The translations under genes and the position numbers were made by a program. A stretch of 64,000 nucleotides of DNA from Rhizobium sp. Root1203 (lineage in GTDB: Bacteria > Pseudomonadota > Alphaproteobacteria > Rhizobiales > Rhizobiaceae), in assembly GCF_001424945.1 (NCBI RefSeq), contig NZ_LMCW01000004.1, positions 1-64,000 of the forward strand, read 5' to 3'. The stretch's first letter is position 1, and each line of letters starts with the position of its first letter. The notes under the pieces were generated by a model. The model saw only the letters and a list, made by a program, of their open reading frames with translations. It was not told where the DNA came from and did not search any database. This document shows, in pieces, positions 16,747 through 25,210 of this stretch.

Positions 16747-17538
16747 TCATTCGTAGGGACCGGTCCGCGATACATGCACATTATAGACGTGCAATGCCGG
16801 ATCGGCATTGATTGTTTCGAAGATCGGCGCAAGCCGGCCGGTCCAGGCCGCGACGCCGATATCGTCGCCGATCAGGTCCTGGCGCACCTCGAGCAAGGCA
16901 TGGGGGATGCCGGTCAGCATGCAGTGCCGGTACATCGTATCGCCTTTCAGGGCGCCGTCGTAGGGTTCGTTGTCGCCGACGATCAGATCGGAATCGCCGC
17001 GGAGCAAGTCGAGCAGCGGTGTGACCGCGCGTCGATCGCTGTCCCAGAGCACCGCTGCATGCCACGGGCGAGGCACGCCCTTCCAGGCCGGCGTGTAGGA
17101 ATGCAGCGAAAACACGAGCGGCGCCTTGCCGGTCCGGTTCGCCACCTCGTCGATCGTCCGGCTGACAGCATTGTGATAGGGGCGATGGAACGCCTCGATG
17201 CGGCCATTCCACTCCTCGGCGCTGATCGGATGGTTGCCCGGAACGATAGCGCCGTCGGAGATCTTCATGATCAGCGTCGGATCGTCCTCGCCGCGGTTCG
17301 GATCGATCAGCAACCGTGAAAAGCCGCCAAGAACGGCAGGCACGCCAAGCCTTGCGGAGAGTGCGCGCACCAGCGCCTCAATGCCGATGTCATAGGCTAT
17401 ATGGCGGGCAAAGGCGCTTTCCGGAAGCCCGAGCCTGCCGTAGTGCTGCGGCAGGCGGTTCATGGCGTGATCGCCCAGGAGCACCATTCCCCTGTCATGA
17501 TTTCCGGCTAGGATTTCGAAGGATTTGAAGGCGGTCAT
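16747..17538 (-). CDS. N-formylglutamate amidohydrolase family protein
   Basis: 263 residues from the ATG at 17538. The FGase fold is recognisable: GNHDRGMVLLGDHA near the start, then RLLIDPNRG, SLHSYTPAW and GDNEPYDG, holding the Glu/His/Asp residues expected of this zinc hydrolase family. Family members hydrolyse N-formylglutamate (HutG) or related N-acyl amino acids; with no hut genes nearby the substrate is uncertain. It is divergent from the DUF1036-pykA unit and followed closely by the DUF1244 gene. The ribosome-binding site is weak, so a start further upstream cannot be excluded. Confidence 0.88.
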   Translation of the reverse strand: MTAFKSFEILAGNHDRGMVLLGDHAMNRLPQHYGRLGLPESAFARHIAYDIGIEALVRALSARLGVPAVLGGFSRLLIDPNRGEDDPTLIMKISDGAIVPGNHPISAEEWNGRIEAFHRPYHNAVSRTIDEVANRTGKAPLVFSLHSYTPAWKGVPRPWHAAVLWDSDRRAVTPLLDLLRGDSDLIVGDNEPYDGALKGDTMYRHCMLTGIPHALLEVRQDLIGDDIGVAAWTGRLAPIFETINADPALHVYNVHVSRTGPYE

Positions 17539-17746
17539 AGAGGAAATTGCCGATCGAGGTTTGCAAGCATGTCTCTGATCGCACGGGCAAAGGAGAGGTT
17601 CAAGCGTACTCGGCAATCAATCATTGCGGCAATGGTTGCGGCAGGGTCGGCAAAGCGGAATATAATCGATTAGCATTGCGTTGACTTTCGCCGGGAGGCA
17701 GCGCAAGAAGGCACAACAACTGATAACCGGGAGCCAATTGGAAGTC

Positions 17747-18223
17747 GTGTTGATCCAGACCGCGCCAAGTTTCCTTACGCGTTCCGGGCCGCTTGCCCGT
17801 TTTGCCCTTTTCATTCTTGCGGCGTTTTCGCCGTTCTTTATTGCCGATGTGGCCCGCGCCGATTTTCGCGTGTGCAATGGGACGCAGAATCTGGTGGGCG
17901 TGGCGATCGGGTATCGAGCCAAGGACGGCTGGATGACGGAAGGCTGGTGGCAGGTGCCGGCAACGACCTGCGCGACACTGATCGAGGGGGAGCTGCAGTC
18001 CCGATATTACTACCTCTACGCAGAAGACGCCGCCCGGGGAGGCCGATGGACGGGTGACGTGCAGATGTGCGTGGCGGAGAACGAGTTCAAGATCACGGGT
18101 GTCAACGATTGTTACGCCCGTGGCTATCAGAAGATGGGTTTCAAGGAATATGACACGGGCCGCCAGGGTAGCTGGATGGTCCAACTCTCCGATACCCCAG
18201 GCACGCAAGAAAGCCCGAATTGA
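17747..18223 (+). CDS. Exported DUF1036 protein
   Basis: About 158 residues. The N-terminus is a signal peptide (FALFILAAFSPFFIADVARA then DFRVCN), so it is exported. The mature part is the DUF1036 domain with four Cys (FRVCNGT, ATTCATL, VQMCVAE, VNDCYAR), likely two disulfides. The start is uncertain: GTG at 17747 or TTG at 17738, the latter closer to GGGAG at 17729. The stop TGA overlaps the pykA ATG by one base (TGATG), implying coupled translation with pyruvate kinase. Function unknown. Confidence 0.85.
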   Translation: MLIQTAPSFLTRSGPLARFALFILAAFSPFFIADVARADFRVCNGTQNLVGVAIGYRAKDGWMTEGWWQVPATTCATLIEGELQSRYYYLYAEDAARGGRWTGDVQMCVAENEFKITGVNDCYARGYQKMGFKEYDTGRQGSWMVQLSDTPGTQESPN

Positions 18224-19662
18224 TGAAGCGCAACCGCAAAGTTAAAATCCTCGCCACCCTCGGACCGGCCTCCTCCGAGGAATCGATGATCGAGAAGCTG
18301 CACCAGGCCGGTGCCGACGTTTTCCGCATCAACATGAGCCATGCCAGCCATGACGTGATGCGGTCGCTGATCAAGCGCATCCGCTCCGTCGAGGCGCGAT
18401 CCGGCCGTCCGATCGGCATTCTCGCCGACCTTCAGGGGCCGAAGCTGCGCGTCGGCAAGTTTGCCGAAGGCAAGGTCGATCTGAAGCCGGGCGATACCTT
18501 TACGCTCGACAACAAGGACATCCCCGGCGACGCCACCCGCGTTTACCTGCCGCATCCAGAGATCCTGGAATCCGTGAAGCCCGGCCACCGCCTGCTGATC
18601 GACGACGGCAAGCTGGCGCTGCGCGCCGACAAGTGCGACGGCAAGAGCATCGTCACGACCGTCATTTCGGGCACCAAGATTTCCGACCGCAAGGGCGTGA
18701 GCCTTCCCGACACCCTGCTCACCGTCGGCGTGCTGACGGACAAGGATCGTGTCGACCTTGCTGCCGTCCTCGAGACCGACGATGTCGACTGGGTGGCGCT
18801 TTCGTTCGTACAGCGTCCGGAAGATCTGGCCGAAGTGCGCAAGATCGCGCGCGGCCGCGTCGGCATCATGTCGAAGATCGAAAAGCCGCAGGCGATCGAG
18901 CGGATCGAGGAGATCATAGAGCTATCCGACGCGCTGATGGTCGCCCGTGGCGATCTCGGCGTCGAAATGCCGCTCGAATCCGTCCCAGGGATCCAGAAGC
19001 AGCTGATCCGCGCCTGCCGCCGTTCGGGCAAGCCGGTCGTCGTTGCCACACAGATGCTGGAATCGATGATCACGGCGCCGGTGCCGACGCGCGCCGAAGT
19101 GTCCGACGTTGCGACTGCCGTATTCGAAGGTGCTGACGCCGTGATGCTGTCGGCCGAATCCGCGTCCGGCGACTATCCGGTCGAAGCCGTTTCGACGATG
19201 GCGTCGATCGCCAGCGCCATCGAGCGCGAGCCGCACTATCCGGGCATCATCTACGCGCAGCGCGCCCAACCCGAGGCAACCGGAGCAGATGCGATTTCGC
19301 TTGCTGCCCGCCAGATCGCCGAAACGCTGCGGCTGTCGGCCATCGTCTGTTACACCTCGTCCGGCACGACCGGTCTGCGCGCCTCGCGCGAGCGTCCGCA
19401 GGTGCCGATCCTGGCACTGTCGCCGGTCATCCAGACCGCGCGCCGCCTGGCAATCGTCTGGGGCCTGCACTGCGTCGTCACGCATGATGCGACGGATCTC
19501 GACGACATGGTGAACCGTGCCTGCCGCATCGTGGCCGACGAAGGCTTCGGCAAGCCGGGCGACCGGATCATCATCTCGGCCGGCGTACCGCTCGGAACGC
19601 CCGGTGCCACCAACATGCTCCGCATCGCCTATATCGGCTCCGACGGCCAGAGCGGTATCTGA
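18223..19662 (+). CDS. pykA: Pyruvate kinase
   Basis: 479 residues, full length. Visible motifs are FRINMSHASHD (34-44), the divalent-metal/phosphate site IMSKIEKPQAIERI (215-228) with Lys218 and Glu220, and ARGDLGVEMP (241-250). It converts phosphoenolpyruvate and ADP to pyruvate and ATP in the cytoplasm. The start was set at the ATG overlapping the DUF1036 stop. A clear intrinsic terminator follows at 19685. Confidence 0.96.
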   Translation: MKRNRKVKILATLGPASSEESMIEKLHQAGADVFRINMSHASHDVMRSLIKRIRSVEARSGRPIGILADLQGPKLRVGKFAEGKVDLKPGDTFTLDNKDIPGDATRVYLPHPEILESVKPGHRLLIDDGKLALRADKCDGKSIVTTVISGTKISDRKGVSLPDTLLTVGVLTDKDRVDLAAVLETDDVDWVALSFVQRPEDLAEVRKIARGRVGIMSKIEKPQAIERIEEIIELSDALMVARGDLGVEMPLESVPGIQKQLIRACRRSGKPVVVATQMLESMITAPVPTRAEVSDVATAVFEGADAVMLSAESASGDYPVEAVSTMASIASAIEREPHYPGIIYAQRAQPEATGADAISLAARQIAETLRLSAIVCYTSSGTTGLRASRERPQVPILALSPVIQTARRLAIVWGLHCVVTHDATDLDDMVNRACRIVADEGFGKPGDRIIISAGVPLGTPGATNMLRIAYIGSDGQSGI

Positions 19663-19684
19663 GATCGTCGCTATCGATTGAAGC

Positions 19685-19721
19685 ATAGCCCGCGGCCTGA
19701 GAAGGCGGCGGGCTATTTTCT
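19685..19721 (+). terminator. Intrinsic terminator of pykA
   Basis: A nine-base perfect stem, ATAGCCCGC/GCGGGCTAT, with a 14-base loop, followed by TTTTCTT, 22 bases after the pykA stop. Confidence 0.85.
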
Positions 19722-19793
19722 TGTGAACTCCCCTGATGTTGCGGGCTGCGGCTGCATATGCAAGGTTCTGTTATCAACGCCGGGGAGGGCATC

Positions 19794-20429
19794 ATGCATA
19801 TACTCACGCTTCTCGCATTCGCGGCCGTTTCCTTTGTCGCCATTGCGACGCCGGGGCCGACGGTGCTTCTGGCGCTGACCAACGGCTCGCGCTTCGGCGT
19901 GCGCCGCGCGAGCGCCGGGCTGGTGGGCGCGGTCCTTTCAGACTTCGTGCTGATCGGCGCCGTCGCAGTCGGACTGGGTGCATTGCTGGCCGCCTCGGAA
20001 TTCTGGTTCGCGATGCTGAAATACGTCGGCGCTGCCTATCTCGCCTTCCTCGGCATCATGATGTTGCGTTCGAAAGGGACGTTCGATGCGGCTTTGAAAC
20101 CGGGCGGACAGGCAGGCGGCGGATCGTTGCTATCGATCGGCCTGAAGAGCTTCATGGTCGCTGTCACCAATCCCAAGGGATACCTTTTCTTCTCCGCCTT
20201 CCTGCCGCAGTTCATCGATCCGATCATGCCGCAGGCGACACAATATGCGCTGCTGGCGCTGACCTTCGCTTCGCTCGATTTCCTCATCATGCTCGGCTAC
20301 GCGATCTTCGGCTCGCAGGCCGTCCGGTTGCTGAAGACGGCAGGGGCGGTTTGGATCGAGCGCGCCTGTGGTGGCGCGCTGCTCGCCTTGGCCGGATCGC
20401 TTGCGCTGTATCGCCGGGCGACGGTCTGA
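19794..20429 (+). CDS. LysE/RhtB-family amino acid exporter
   Basis: 211 residues with six likely membrane helices. The family's first-helix motif is present (FAAVSFVAIATPGPTVLLAL near 8-27), and VTNPKGYLFFSAFLPQFID matches the conserved central helix. Such proteins export amino acids or their analogues, driven by the proton gradient. Start chosen at ATG 19794, four bases after GGGGAGGG. It is a stand-alone gene after the pykA terminator. Substrate unknown. Confidence 0.9.
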   Translation: MHILTLLAFAAVSFVAIATPGPTVLLALTNGSRFGVRRASAGLVGAVLSDFVLIGAVAVGLGALLAASEFWFAMLKYVGAAYLAFLGIMMLRSKGTFDAALKPGGQAGGGSLLSIGLKSFMVAVTNPKGYLFFSAFLPQFIDPIMPQATQYALLALTFASLDFLIMLGYAIFGSQAVRLLKTAGAVWIERACGGALLALAGSLALYRRATV

Positions 20430-20799
20430 TCCAGGCGTCCCGCGACATGACCCCGTCCTATGCAATTCTTTAGGTTTCACGGCGGGTTTCAATTAAGTCG
20501 GGAGCACTACACCAATCTCCGGAGCGGGGAGGGAAACCTGACTAACGCCGAATCCAGAACTGGCCGCACAAGAATTTGTGCCTCCTTGGGCGGCTAGTCT
20601 CGTTGTGCCCTCGGCGATTGTGCACGCATACTGCGACGAGTATTTTTGAAAAGTATGATTTAATCTTAAGGTATATTAAAAATACCGAATATAATTCTTG
20701 ATTTATAGCTTTGGCGATGCGCTTCGGGGAAAAAGCGTTCGTTGGAAACCGTCGCACGCCGCAGACTGGGGTTGATCGCGACCCGCTCTTCGACGGGTC
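20430..20799. other. Spacer, partly AT-rich, no gene seen
   Basis: 370 bases between the LysE gene and the DUF4865 operon end. From about 20638 to 20710 the DNA is strikingly AT-rich for this genome and holds GGTAT-attaaaa-ATACC, a small inverted repeat, and three TTAA words, none at the N7 spacing of a CtrA box. A frame of 71 codons on the minus strand has no family resemblance and I do not call it. Confidence 0.5.
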
Positions 20800-21351
20800 C
20801 TAGGGCGTGGACACGTGGCCGACGCGATAGATCTGGCCGTTGCCGGCAATCAGCGGTGCGGCCCGGTGAAGGCTGAAGCGAACGATTGTCCAGGTCGTCG
20901 GCTCGAAGGCCGAAACGGTGGCCAGGACGTCGTTCTGTCGCGCCTCACCCTGCGCGCGCTTGCTCTCCGCTTCCCTGAGTTGCGCGAGCGACGCATAGGG
21001 TTCGATTGGGAAGACCTCCCGGGTGGCGAATTTTGCATCGGTGACGTCAGGCGCCGTTTCGGCGTGCCAGACGATCCAGGTCACGACTCGCGGCCAGCCG
21101 AAGGATTGCGTCAATGCCTCGAAACCGGAGCCGGCGAGGAAATCGCTGGCGCCATCCGGCTGCTGCCAGAGATAGAACGGCGCATAGAGATTTTCGAGCG
21201 AACCGAACTCGCCCCTGCGGGCGCTGAGATAGGCCTTGAAGCCAAGGTTCGGAAAGCCGTCGAGCATTGGACCCTTGTCGCGGATGCGGCGGTCGACGAT
21301 CGACATGTCGTAGTCGGCAGGCAGGGTGAAGCTGTACTGCATGGCGATCAT
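20800..21351 (-). CDS. DUF4865 family protein
   Basis: 183 residues from the ATG at 21351, which overlaps the cupin stop by four bases. The sequence (MIAMQYSFTLPADYDM, then GPMLDGFPNLGFKAYLSARR and FYLWQQPDGASDFLAGSGF) fits DUF4865, a family of uncharacterised proteins that look like dimeric alpha+beta barrel or heme-monooxygenase-like folds. It is last in a three-gene operon with a tautomerase and a cupin under a divergent LysR regulator, which suggests a role in modifying a small aromatic or keto compound. Confidence 0.75.
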   Translation of the reverse strand: MIAMQYSFTLPADYDMSIVDRRIRDKGPMLDGFPNLGFKAYLSARRGEFGSLENLYAPFYLWQQPDGASDFLAGSGFEALTQSFGWPRVVTWIVWHAETAPDVTDAKFATREVFPIEPYASLAQLREAESKRAQGEARQNDVLATVSAFEPTTWTIVRFSLHRAAPLIAGNGQIYRVGHVSTP

Positions 21352-21749
21352 CGCGGGGCCTCCACCGGTTCCAGCCAATCGACGAAGCGGCCGGCTTCGG
21401 CCGCCTGGATGCTGACGTAGCTGAAGGGGCTGTCTGCAGCGGCGCCATGCCAGTGCTTTTCGCCGGCGGCAAACCAGACGGCGTCGCCGGTGCGCAGTTC
21501 CTCGACGTGGGCGCCGTCGCGCTGGGCGAGACCCTTGCCGGCGAGAACATAGAGCAGCTGACCGCGCGGATGTGTGTGCCAGCTGGTGATCGTGCCGGGC
21601 TCGAGGCTGGCGCGCATGGCGGTGTTCTCGCCGTCTGCACTGCCCTCCAGCAGCATCTCCACCCAGAACGGCGCTGTCCCGGCGCCCTGCGGCGAACGGA
21701 CGGCGTTGCCGGGGCGGCGGATTGTCATGCGATCGGGATTGCCGTTCAT
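21348..21749 (-). CDS. Single-domain cupin protein
   Basis: 133 residues. The cupin metal-binding motifs are intact: SWHTHPRGQLLYVLAGKG with His58, His60 and Gln64 (Gln in place of the usual Glu), and GEKHWHGA with His101. It is probably a small metal-dependent enzyme, perhaps decarboxylating or isomerising. Both ends overlap their neighbours by four bases, so translation is coupled through the operon. Confidence 0.85.
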   Translation of the reverse strand: MNGNPDRMTIRRPGNAVRSPQGAGTAPFWVEMLLEGSADGENTAMRASLEPGTITSWHTHPRGQLLYVLAGKGLAQRDGAHVEELRTGDAVWFAAGEKHWHGAAADSPFSYVSIQAAEAGRFVDWLEPVEAPR

Positions 21750-22165
21750 ACCGCCGCCTCCATTGCACGGATCTCCCAGCCGGGCTCGGTCATCTGCTGT
21801 TCGCCGTTGCCGAACGACCACTCGTCCGGTGACGTCGTCGTCACGACGATCATGACGTCCTCCGGTCTGAGGCCGGGGGACTGTCCGAGCAGTTCGACGG
21901 CGCGCTTGAAGAATGCCTTGCGCGTTTCCGTCGAACGCGGCTTGCCGGCGGTAATGGCGAAGAGCACGAAGTCGTCTGAGCGCGGACCGGCGAGATAGTT
22001 CCGGTCGAAGATCAACTCGGCGGGTTCGTGCTGATGGAAAACCTGGAAGCGGTCGGCGGGCGGCACGTTGAACGCCTCGACCATGGCGCGGTGGATACTG
22101 TCCGAAATTGCCCTCAGATGCTCGGGCGACTTGCCTTTCAGAAGCGAGATACGAACGAAGGGCAT
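21746..22165 (-). CDS. Tautomerase (4-oxalocrotonate tautomerase superfamily)
   Basis: 139 residues beginning MPFVRISLLKGKSPEHLRAI, which leaves Pro at the N-terminus after Met removal, the general acid/base of this superfamily. The remainder (FQVFHQHEPAELIFDRNY, SDDFVLFAITAGKPRSTETR) matches the longer tautomerase_2-like proteins. It is first in the operon with the cupin and the DUF4865 gene. An AGGAGGC lies before the ATG. Confidence 0.88.
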   Translation of the reverse strand: MPFVRISLLKGKSPEHLRAISDSIHRAMVEAFNVPPADRFQVFHQHEPAELIFDRNYLAGPRSDDFVLFAITAGKPRSTETRKAFFKRAVELLGQSPGLRPEDVMIVVTTTSPDEWSFGNGEQQMTEPGWEIRAMEAAV

Positions 22166-22221
22166 GGAAGCCTCCTTGATTTGAACTCTTGACAGCAGGA
22201 GGATCGCACGACACGTTAATA

Positions 22222-22249
22222 CATAAAATCAGAATTTTTTGAATTTATG
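22222..22249. promoter_or_regulatory. Inverted repeat in the LysR/tautomerase spacer
   Basis: CATAAA at 22222-22227 and TTTATG at 22244-22249 flank an A/T-rich centre that includes AGAATTTTTTGAATT. The spacer is only about 100 bases and serves both divergent genes, so this is a good candidate for a LysR-type binding site with overlapping promoters. Confidence 0.45.
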
Positions 22250-22269
22250 ATCCTGAAAATGTGGACGAT

Positions 22270-23205
22270 ATGATGCGCCGGACAATCTTCGATCTTGATG
22301 TGCTGCGAACCTTCGCGACCGGTATAGAACTCGGCAATTTCGCAAGGGCTGCGGACCGGCTTGGCCGCTCGACCTCGGCAGTCAGCGCGCAACTGAAGAA
22401 GCTTGAGGAGCAGGCAGGCACGCCGATCTTCCGCAAGGCGGGGCGCGGGCTTGCGCTGACGGAAGCGGGCGAGACGATGCTGACCTATGCGCGGCGACTG
22501 TTGGAATTGAACGACGAGGCCGCGGCTGCCGTTTACAATGTCGAGCTGGAAGGCTGGGTACGGCTCGGCCTGCAGGAGGACTTCGGCGAGAACCTGCTGC
22601 CCGAGGTGCTCGGCCGTTTTGCGCGGGCCCATCCGAAGGTGAGGATCGAGGCGCGTGTCGTGCGCAATGCGGAGCTGATGGAACGCGTAAGATCGGGCAA
22701 GCTGGACCTCGCGCTGGCCTGGAGCGACGGCAGCCTGACGCCGCATTGCATGCCGATCGCCGAAGTGCCGATGTGTTGGATCGGCCCGGCCTCCGGGCCG
22801 TCCGAATGGAGCGCCGAGAGCGGCGAGCCGTTGCCGCTCGCATCGCTCGAAGCGCCATGCCTGTTGCGGACGGCCGCGATCAAGGCGCTCGACGCGGCTG
22901 GAATCTCCTGGCGGCTTGCTTTTGTCAGCCCAAGCCTTGGTGGGCTTTGGGCCGCCGCCGCCGCAGGCCTCGGCGTGACGATCCGCACGCCGATCGGCCT
23001 GCCCGATAAGGTCAAGCCGCTGATACCAGATGAAGCCGGTCTGCCGGCGCTGCCACGGCTCGGCCTCGTGTTGCATCGCGCCGAAGCCGAGCCCGGTCCG
23101 GCGACGGCGCGACTGGCGGAGCTCGTCCTGCAGTCGGTACGGGGAGCACTTGGCAACGCCCTCCCTACTCCGCTCGTGGAGCAGGGAACTCGAAGAGTCG
23201 GGTGA
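22270..23205 (+). CDS. LysR-family transcriptional regulator
   Basis: About 311 residues. The N-terminal winged helix-turn-helix is standard (LDVLRTFATGIELGNFARAA, then TSAVSAQLKKLEEQAGTPIF), followed by a substrate-binding domain. The start is uncertain: GTG at 22261 or ATG at 22270 or 22273. It is divergent from the tautomerase-cupin-DUF4865 operon and is the likely regulator of that operon. Confidence 0.88.
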   Translation: MMRRTIFDLDVLRTFATGIELGNFARAADRLGRSTSAVSAQLKKLEEQAGTPIFRKAGRGLALTEAGETMLTYARRLLELNDEAAAAVYNVELEGWVRLGLQEDFGENLLPEVLGRFARAHPKVRIEARVVRNAELMERVRSGKLDLALAWSDGSLTPHCMPIAEVPMCWIGPASGPSEWSAESGEPLPLASLEAPCLLRTAAIKALDAAGISWRLAFVSPSLGGLWAAAAAGLGVTIRTPIGLPDKVKPLIPDEAGLPALPRLGLVLHRAEAEPGPATARLAELVLQSVRGALGNALPTPLVEQGTRRVG

Positions 23206-23283
23206 GGGGCGTGGCAACACCGTTGACGCTCGGTTGCGTTCCTTCTCGCTGAGACGAGATGAAGCTGCCCGCCGGGCGGGCGC

Positions 23284-24228
23284 TCATTTCTGGAACTCTC
23301 GCTGCGCATTGCGGCGGATTGCCTGTGGGGGCTGGCCGAAGGCGCGGACGAAGGCGCGGCGCATGCGCTCGCGATCGGCAAAGCCGGTTTCCGTGGCGAC
23401 GACATCGATCGGGTGCCGACCCTGTTCCATCATCAGCCGCGCGGCCTCCAGACGCAGGTTCTCGACAGCCTTGGCCGGCGATTGTCCGGTCTCGGAGCGA
23501 AAGGCACGGCTGAACTGGCGGGGGCTCAGATGCACCTCCTCGGCAAGCTCTTCGACGGAAAGGATGTTCTTCAGATTGCCCCGCGCGTAGGCGAGTGCCT
23601 TCTGGATGCGATCCGACTTCGGCTCCAGTTCCAGCAGGGTCGAAAACTGCGATTGGCCGCCGGCGCGGCGGTGATAGACGACCAGCTTGCGGGCAACGGA
23701 GCGGGCGACGTCGGGTCCTTGATCCTTTTCGACCATGGCGAGCGCAAGATCGACGCCCGCCGTCATGCCGGCGGATGTCCAGACCGAACCGTCGATGATG
23801 AAGATGCGGTCTTCCTCGATCTTGATCCTGGGATAGCGGACCTGCAGCTCGCGGGCGAGAAGCCAGTGGGTCGTTGCGCGGCGGCCGTCCAAGATGCCGG
23901 CCTCGGCCAGGAAAAAGGCGCCAGTGCAGATCGAGGCAACGCGGCGGGAACTGCCGAGCGCCGCGCGAATGAAATTGCTCTCGGCCTCGGTCGGCAGCAT
24001 GATGCCGGGGGCGCCTGAGATCATCAGCGTGTCGAACGCCGGATCGCCGAACGGCTCTGTGTCGATGGACATTCCGAAGGAGCTGGGCACCTGGCCGCCG
24101 GTCCTGGAGAGATAGCGGATCCCGTATGCTTCGCCCCCAAGGTCGATATTGGCGAATTCGAAGACGGAGACGGCAGCCAGGCTCATAACCTGGAAGCCGG
24201 GGAAGAGGAGAATGGCGATCGTCTGCAT
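23284..24228 (-). CDS. DJ-1/PfpI-AraC transcriptional regulator (GlxA/FtrA type)
   Basis: 314 residues from the ATG at 24228. The N-terminal half is a DJ-1/PfpI-like domain with a nucleophile-elbow Cys101 (SICTGAF) and nearby His121 (TTHW); the C-terminal 100 residues form an AraC pair of helix-turn-helices (LSVEELAEEVHLSPRQFSRA, then IDVVATETGFADRERMRRAF). Such regulators sense small metabolites. It is divergent from the SDR gene at 24348 and so probably controls it. Confidence 0.9.
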   Translation of the reverse strand: MQTIAILLFPGFQVMSLAAVSVFEFANIDLGGEAYGIRYLSRTGGQVPSSFGMSIDTEPFGDPAFDTLMISGAPGIMLPTEAESNFIRAALGSSRRVASICTGAFFLAEAGILDGRRATTHWLLARELQVRYPRIKIEEDRIFIIDGSVWTSAGMTAGVDLALAMVEKDQGPDVARSVARKLVVYHRRAGGQSQFSTLLELEPKSDRIQKALAYARGNLKNILSVEELAEEVHLSPRQFSRAFRSETGQSPAKAVENLRLEAARLMMEQGRHPIDVVATETGFADRERMRRAFVRAFGQPPQAIRRNAQREFQK

Positions 24229-24347
24229 AGACGTAAACTCTCGTTGTCCTAAAAGGTGGTATATATGACATTTAGGCCGCCGGCAATTCAGCGTAGAGTC
24301 TTCCCACGTGAACGGCAGGGGCCGGCGCAAACAGAAGGAAGAAAGCG

Positions 24348-25175
24348 ATGACACAGATATCCCAGACGGGAGCATCCCAGTTACTGGCATCCAAGGGCAC
24401 GGCGCTGATCACCGGTGCCTCGTCGGGCATTGGCGCGGTTTACGCGCAGAGGCTCGCCACGCGCGGCTACGACCTCATACTTGTCGCGCGCAATGCGGAA
24501 CGGCTCTCGGCGCTTGCGAGCCGCCTGACCGAAGAGACCGGCCGTACGATCGAAACGGTCACGGCCGATCTCGGCGACCAGGCCGATCTGCTTCGTGTCG
24601 AAGCGGTGCTCAAGACCGACCGGAGCATTACGCTGCTGGTTAACAATGCAGGCGTCGGCGGAACGGCACCGCTGCTTTCCTCCGACGTCGACAAGATGCA
24701 GGCGATGATCGAGCTCAACGTCACGGCGCTGACGCGGCTGACCTATGCCGCCGTACCCGGGTTCGTTGCCCGCGGCGGCGGATCGATCGTCAACGTTGCC
24801 TCGGTCGTCGCCATCGCGCCCGAAAGGCTGAATGGCGTCTACGGCGCCAGCAAGGCCTTCGTGCTTGCTTTCAGTCAGTCTCTCAAACACGAGCTGGCGG
24901 ACAAGAACATCCGTGTGCAGGCGGTGCTTCCGGGCGCGACCGCGACCGAATTCTGGGCAATCGCGGGCACCCCCGTCGAACATCTGCCCTCCGAGATCGT
25001 CATGTCGGCCGAGGACATGGTCGACGCCGCGCTGGCAGGTCTCGATCAAGGCGAATTCGCAACGATCCCGGCCCTGGAAGACGCGGGATTGCTGGAAGCC
25101 TATGAAGACGCGCGTCAGGCATTGGTTCCACACCTGTCACGCTCCGCGGCTGCGCGGCGTTACACGTCAGCCTGA
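24348..25175 (+). CDS. Short-chain dehydrogenase/reductase
   Basis: 275 residues. Motifs are complete: TGASSGIG (22-29), NNAG (99-102), Ser152, Tyr165 and Lys169 (YGASK). It resembles the DltE/YqjQ branch of SDRs acting on unknown carbonyl substrates. An AAGGAAGAAAG ribosome-binding region precedes the ATG. It is divergent from the DJ-1/AraC regulator and convergent with the dehydratase gene. Confidence 0.88.
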   Translation: MTQISQTGASQLLASKGTALITGASSGIGAVYAQRLATRGYDLILVARNAERLSALASRLTEETGRTIETVTADLGDQADLLRVEAVLKTDRSITLLVNNAGVGGTAPLLSSDVDKMQAMIELNVTALTRLTYAAVPGFVARGGGSIVNVASVVAIAPERLNGVYGASKAFVLAFSQSLKHELADKNIRVQAVLPGATATEFWAIAGTPVEHLPSEIVMSAEDMVDAALAGLDQGEFATIPALEDAGLLEAYEDARQALVPHLSRSAAARRYTSA

Positions 25176-25210
25176 TGCAATCGTGGTGGAGAGCGGGCTT
25201 CGGTCCGCTC

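Noticed and set aside
20655-20682. CtrA box in the AT-rich spacer
   Set aside because: The TTAA words there are 2, 6 or 12 bases apart, not 7.
20542-20757. A 71-codon frame over the AT-rich spacer
   Set aside because: No ribosome-binding site and no family resemblance; its middle is simply the AT-rich tract.
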